Positions 12,876-13,553 of a stretch of 13,553 bases of DNA are shown one piece after another. The notes below the pieces were generated by a model that worked only from the letters and a program-made list of their open reading frames with translations, did no database searches and had not been told where the DNA came from. The translations under genes were made by a program, and so were the position numbers. Source of the stretch: Darwinibacter acetoxidans_A (GTDB taxonomy: Bacteria; Bacillota; Limnochordia; Darwinibacteriales; Darwinibacteriaceae); contig JBHGWS010000009.1 of assembly GCA_041936745.1 (NCBI GenBank), forward strand, positions 1-13,553. Direction: 5' to 3'. Each line of letters begins with the position of its first letter. Position 1 is the stretch's first letter.

Positions 12876-13278
12876 CTGGATCACCCGAGAGAATTGAAGT
12901 CTCCACATCACGATAGAATTTAGCCATAAACGGGGCAAAATCATGGTATATCCTTAGCACGTTTTCTTCGAAATTACGCCTCAAATTTTCATCGCTGGAA
13001 AAGATCAGGCTGCCGTTGGTGATGGCATTAAACGCCACATTATTCCTGGCTTTATCAAGCACAATCAGATCAAGCGGGATTGGGGAGCAAACAGCTTGCA
13101 AGTCCGCCTGCAGGGATAATATTTTGTTCACTGATTTTTCTTGCCTGCCATAAAGGACACCCAAATCGAGATCACTCATGGGATCGGAATGGCCTTCTAT
13201 TTGAGAACCAAAAGCATAGGCAGCAACAACCCCATGTTTTACAAAAATGCTTTGCAATTTCGTCTCCGGCAACTTCAA
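12868..13278 (-). CDS. MNT nucleotidyltransferase, MntA-like antitoxin
   Basis: 136 residues from a TTG at 13278, about ten bases after GGGAGGTG; no ATG lies in frame nearby. The catalytic signature reads AYAFGSQIEGHSDPMSDLDL, with G24-S25, D36 and D38, the same positions as in the MNT protein at 10588. The third aspartate is D70 in PLDLIVLD. The C-terminal helical tail (FEENVLRIYHDFAPFMAKFY) matches the other long MNT protein in layout but not closely in sequence, so this is a separate lineage rather than a recent duplication. The presumed role is to AMP-modify and neutralise the HEPN toxin encoded next. A promoter lies at 13318-13346. Confidence 0.88.
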   Translation of the reverse strand: MKLPETKLQSIFVKHGVVAAYAFGSQIEGHSDPMSDLDLGVLYGRQEKSVNKILSLQADLQAVCSPIPLDLIVLDKARNNVAFNAITNGSLIFSSDENLRRNFEENVLRIYHDFAPFMAKFYRDVETSILSGDPGD

Positions 13279-13317
13279 CGCATTGCACCTCCCGCTGCGG
13301 GTTCACTTCCATTTTTA

Positions 13318-13346
13318 ATCATAGCACAGAAGCCAGAAGATTTCCA
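13318..13346 (-). promoter_or_regulatory. promoter of the second MNT-HEPN operon
   Basis: On the minus strand TGGAAA (13346-13341) and a TATGAT -10 box (13323-13318) are 17 bases apart. The ribosome site GGGAGG lies about 30 bases further on. The -10 box is one mismatch from consensus; the -35 box matches four of six. Confidence 0.6.
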
Positions 13347-13553
13347 CATTCGCTCTTGGCGAGCTAATTGCGTTGTCATCCTTTTTTGTGAAAAGTTAAA
13401 AAGAAACATATCTCAAAATCCGCTTTAATTCAATTTTCGGCAACGAACATCATGATTACGTGCATCCGGTGCTTTCTTGGGCGAATTTAAGGATCACTAA
13501 ATAAATCCAGCTGTTCTTTCTGCGTTAGTGTGCGTTAGTGTATGAAATTACAG
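13347..13553. other. gene-free end of the window with a short tandem repeat
   Basis: No coding region is recognised in the last 200 bases. A perfect 10-base tandem duplication, TGCGTTAGTG twice, occupies 13521-13540. Its role, if any, is unknown. Confidence 0.5.

Overview
The window looks like chromosomal accessory DNA of an anaerobic, Gram-positive clostridial bacterium (Peptococcaceae-like is a guess). The reasons are an anaerobe-type hybrid cluster protein, strong AGGAGG-type ribosome sites with frequent GTG/TTG starts, sigma-A style promoters, and Uma2, XRE/zinc-ribbon and MNT/HEPN genes of kinds common in Clostridia. No tRNA, rRNA or CRISPR array was seen.

Left part (1-2860): on the minus strand lie a frameshifted GNAT acetyltransferase running off the edge, a decayed P-loop (FlaR/topology-modulation-like) kinase and an intact Sel1-repeat protein. 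The plus strand carries an intact Phd/YefM-Uma2 fusion with its own promoter. Behind it are scrambled remnants of a restriction-type helicase.

Middle (2870-5600), minus strand: an intact M55 D-aminopeptidase preceded by a GNAT gene, a flavodoxin/FMN-reductase start fragment, a PaiA/BltD-like GNAT, and a solitary MNT nucleotidyltransferase with the C-terminal stump of its HEPN partner upstream.

Centre (5600-8190): gene-poor and decayed. It holds a possible 33-residue membrane peptide, an unidentified 5'-less reading frame, a short transposase-like stub, and a second Uma2 protein with a MerR/excisionase-type HTH, cut off at its catalytic region by a junction with the 5' end of an unrelated exported-protein gene. 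About 1 kb of degenerate, partly membrane-protein-like sequence follows, then two hairpin terminators.

Right part (8100-13553): the full-length hydroxylamine reductase/hybrid cluster protein gene hcp with promoter and terminator; an intact MNT-HEPN (MntA/HepT-like) pair; a structured leader or terminator; a frameshifted XRE-HTH zinc-ribbon gene; a GIY-YIG-like gene with two in-frame stops; and a second intact MNT-HEPN pair with promoter and terminator.

Overall this is an island of defence and toxin-antitoxin type genes in mixed states of preservation. Three MNT/HEPN loci (two intact, one decayed) and two Uma2 proteins, each with a different N-terminal DNA-binding domain, sit among many pseudogenes. 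Long intact genes such as hcp argue that the broken frames are mostly real decay rather than sequencing error.
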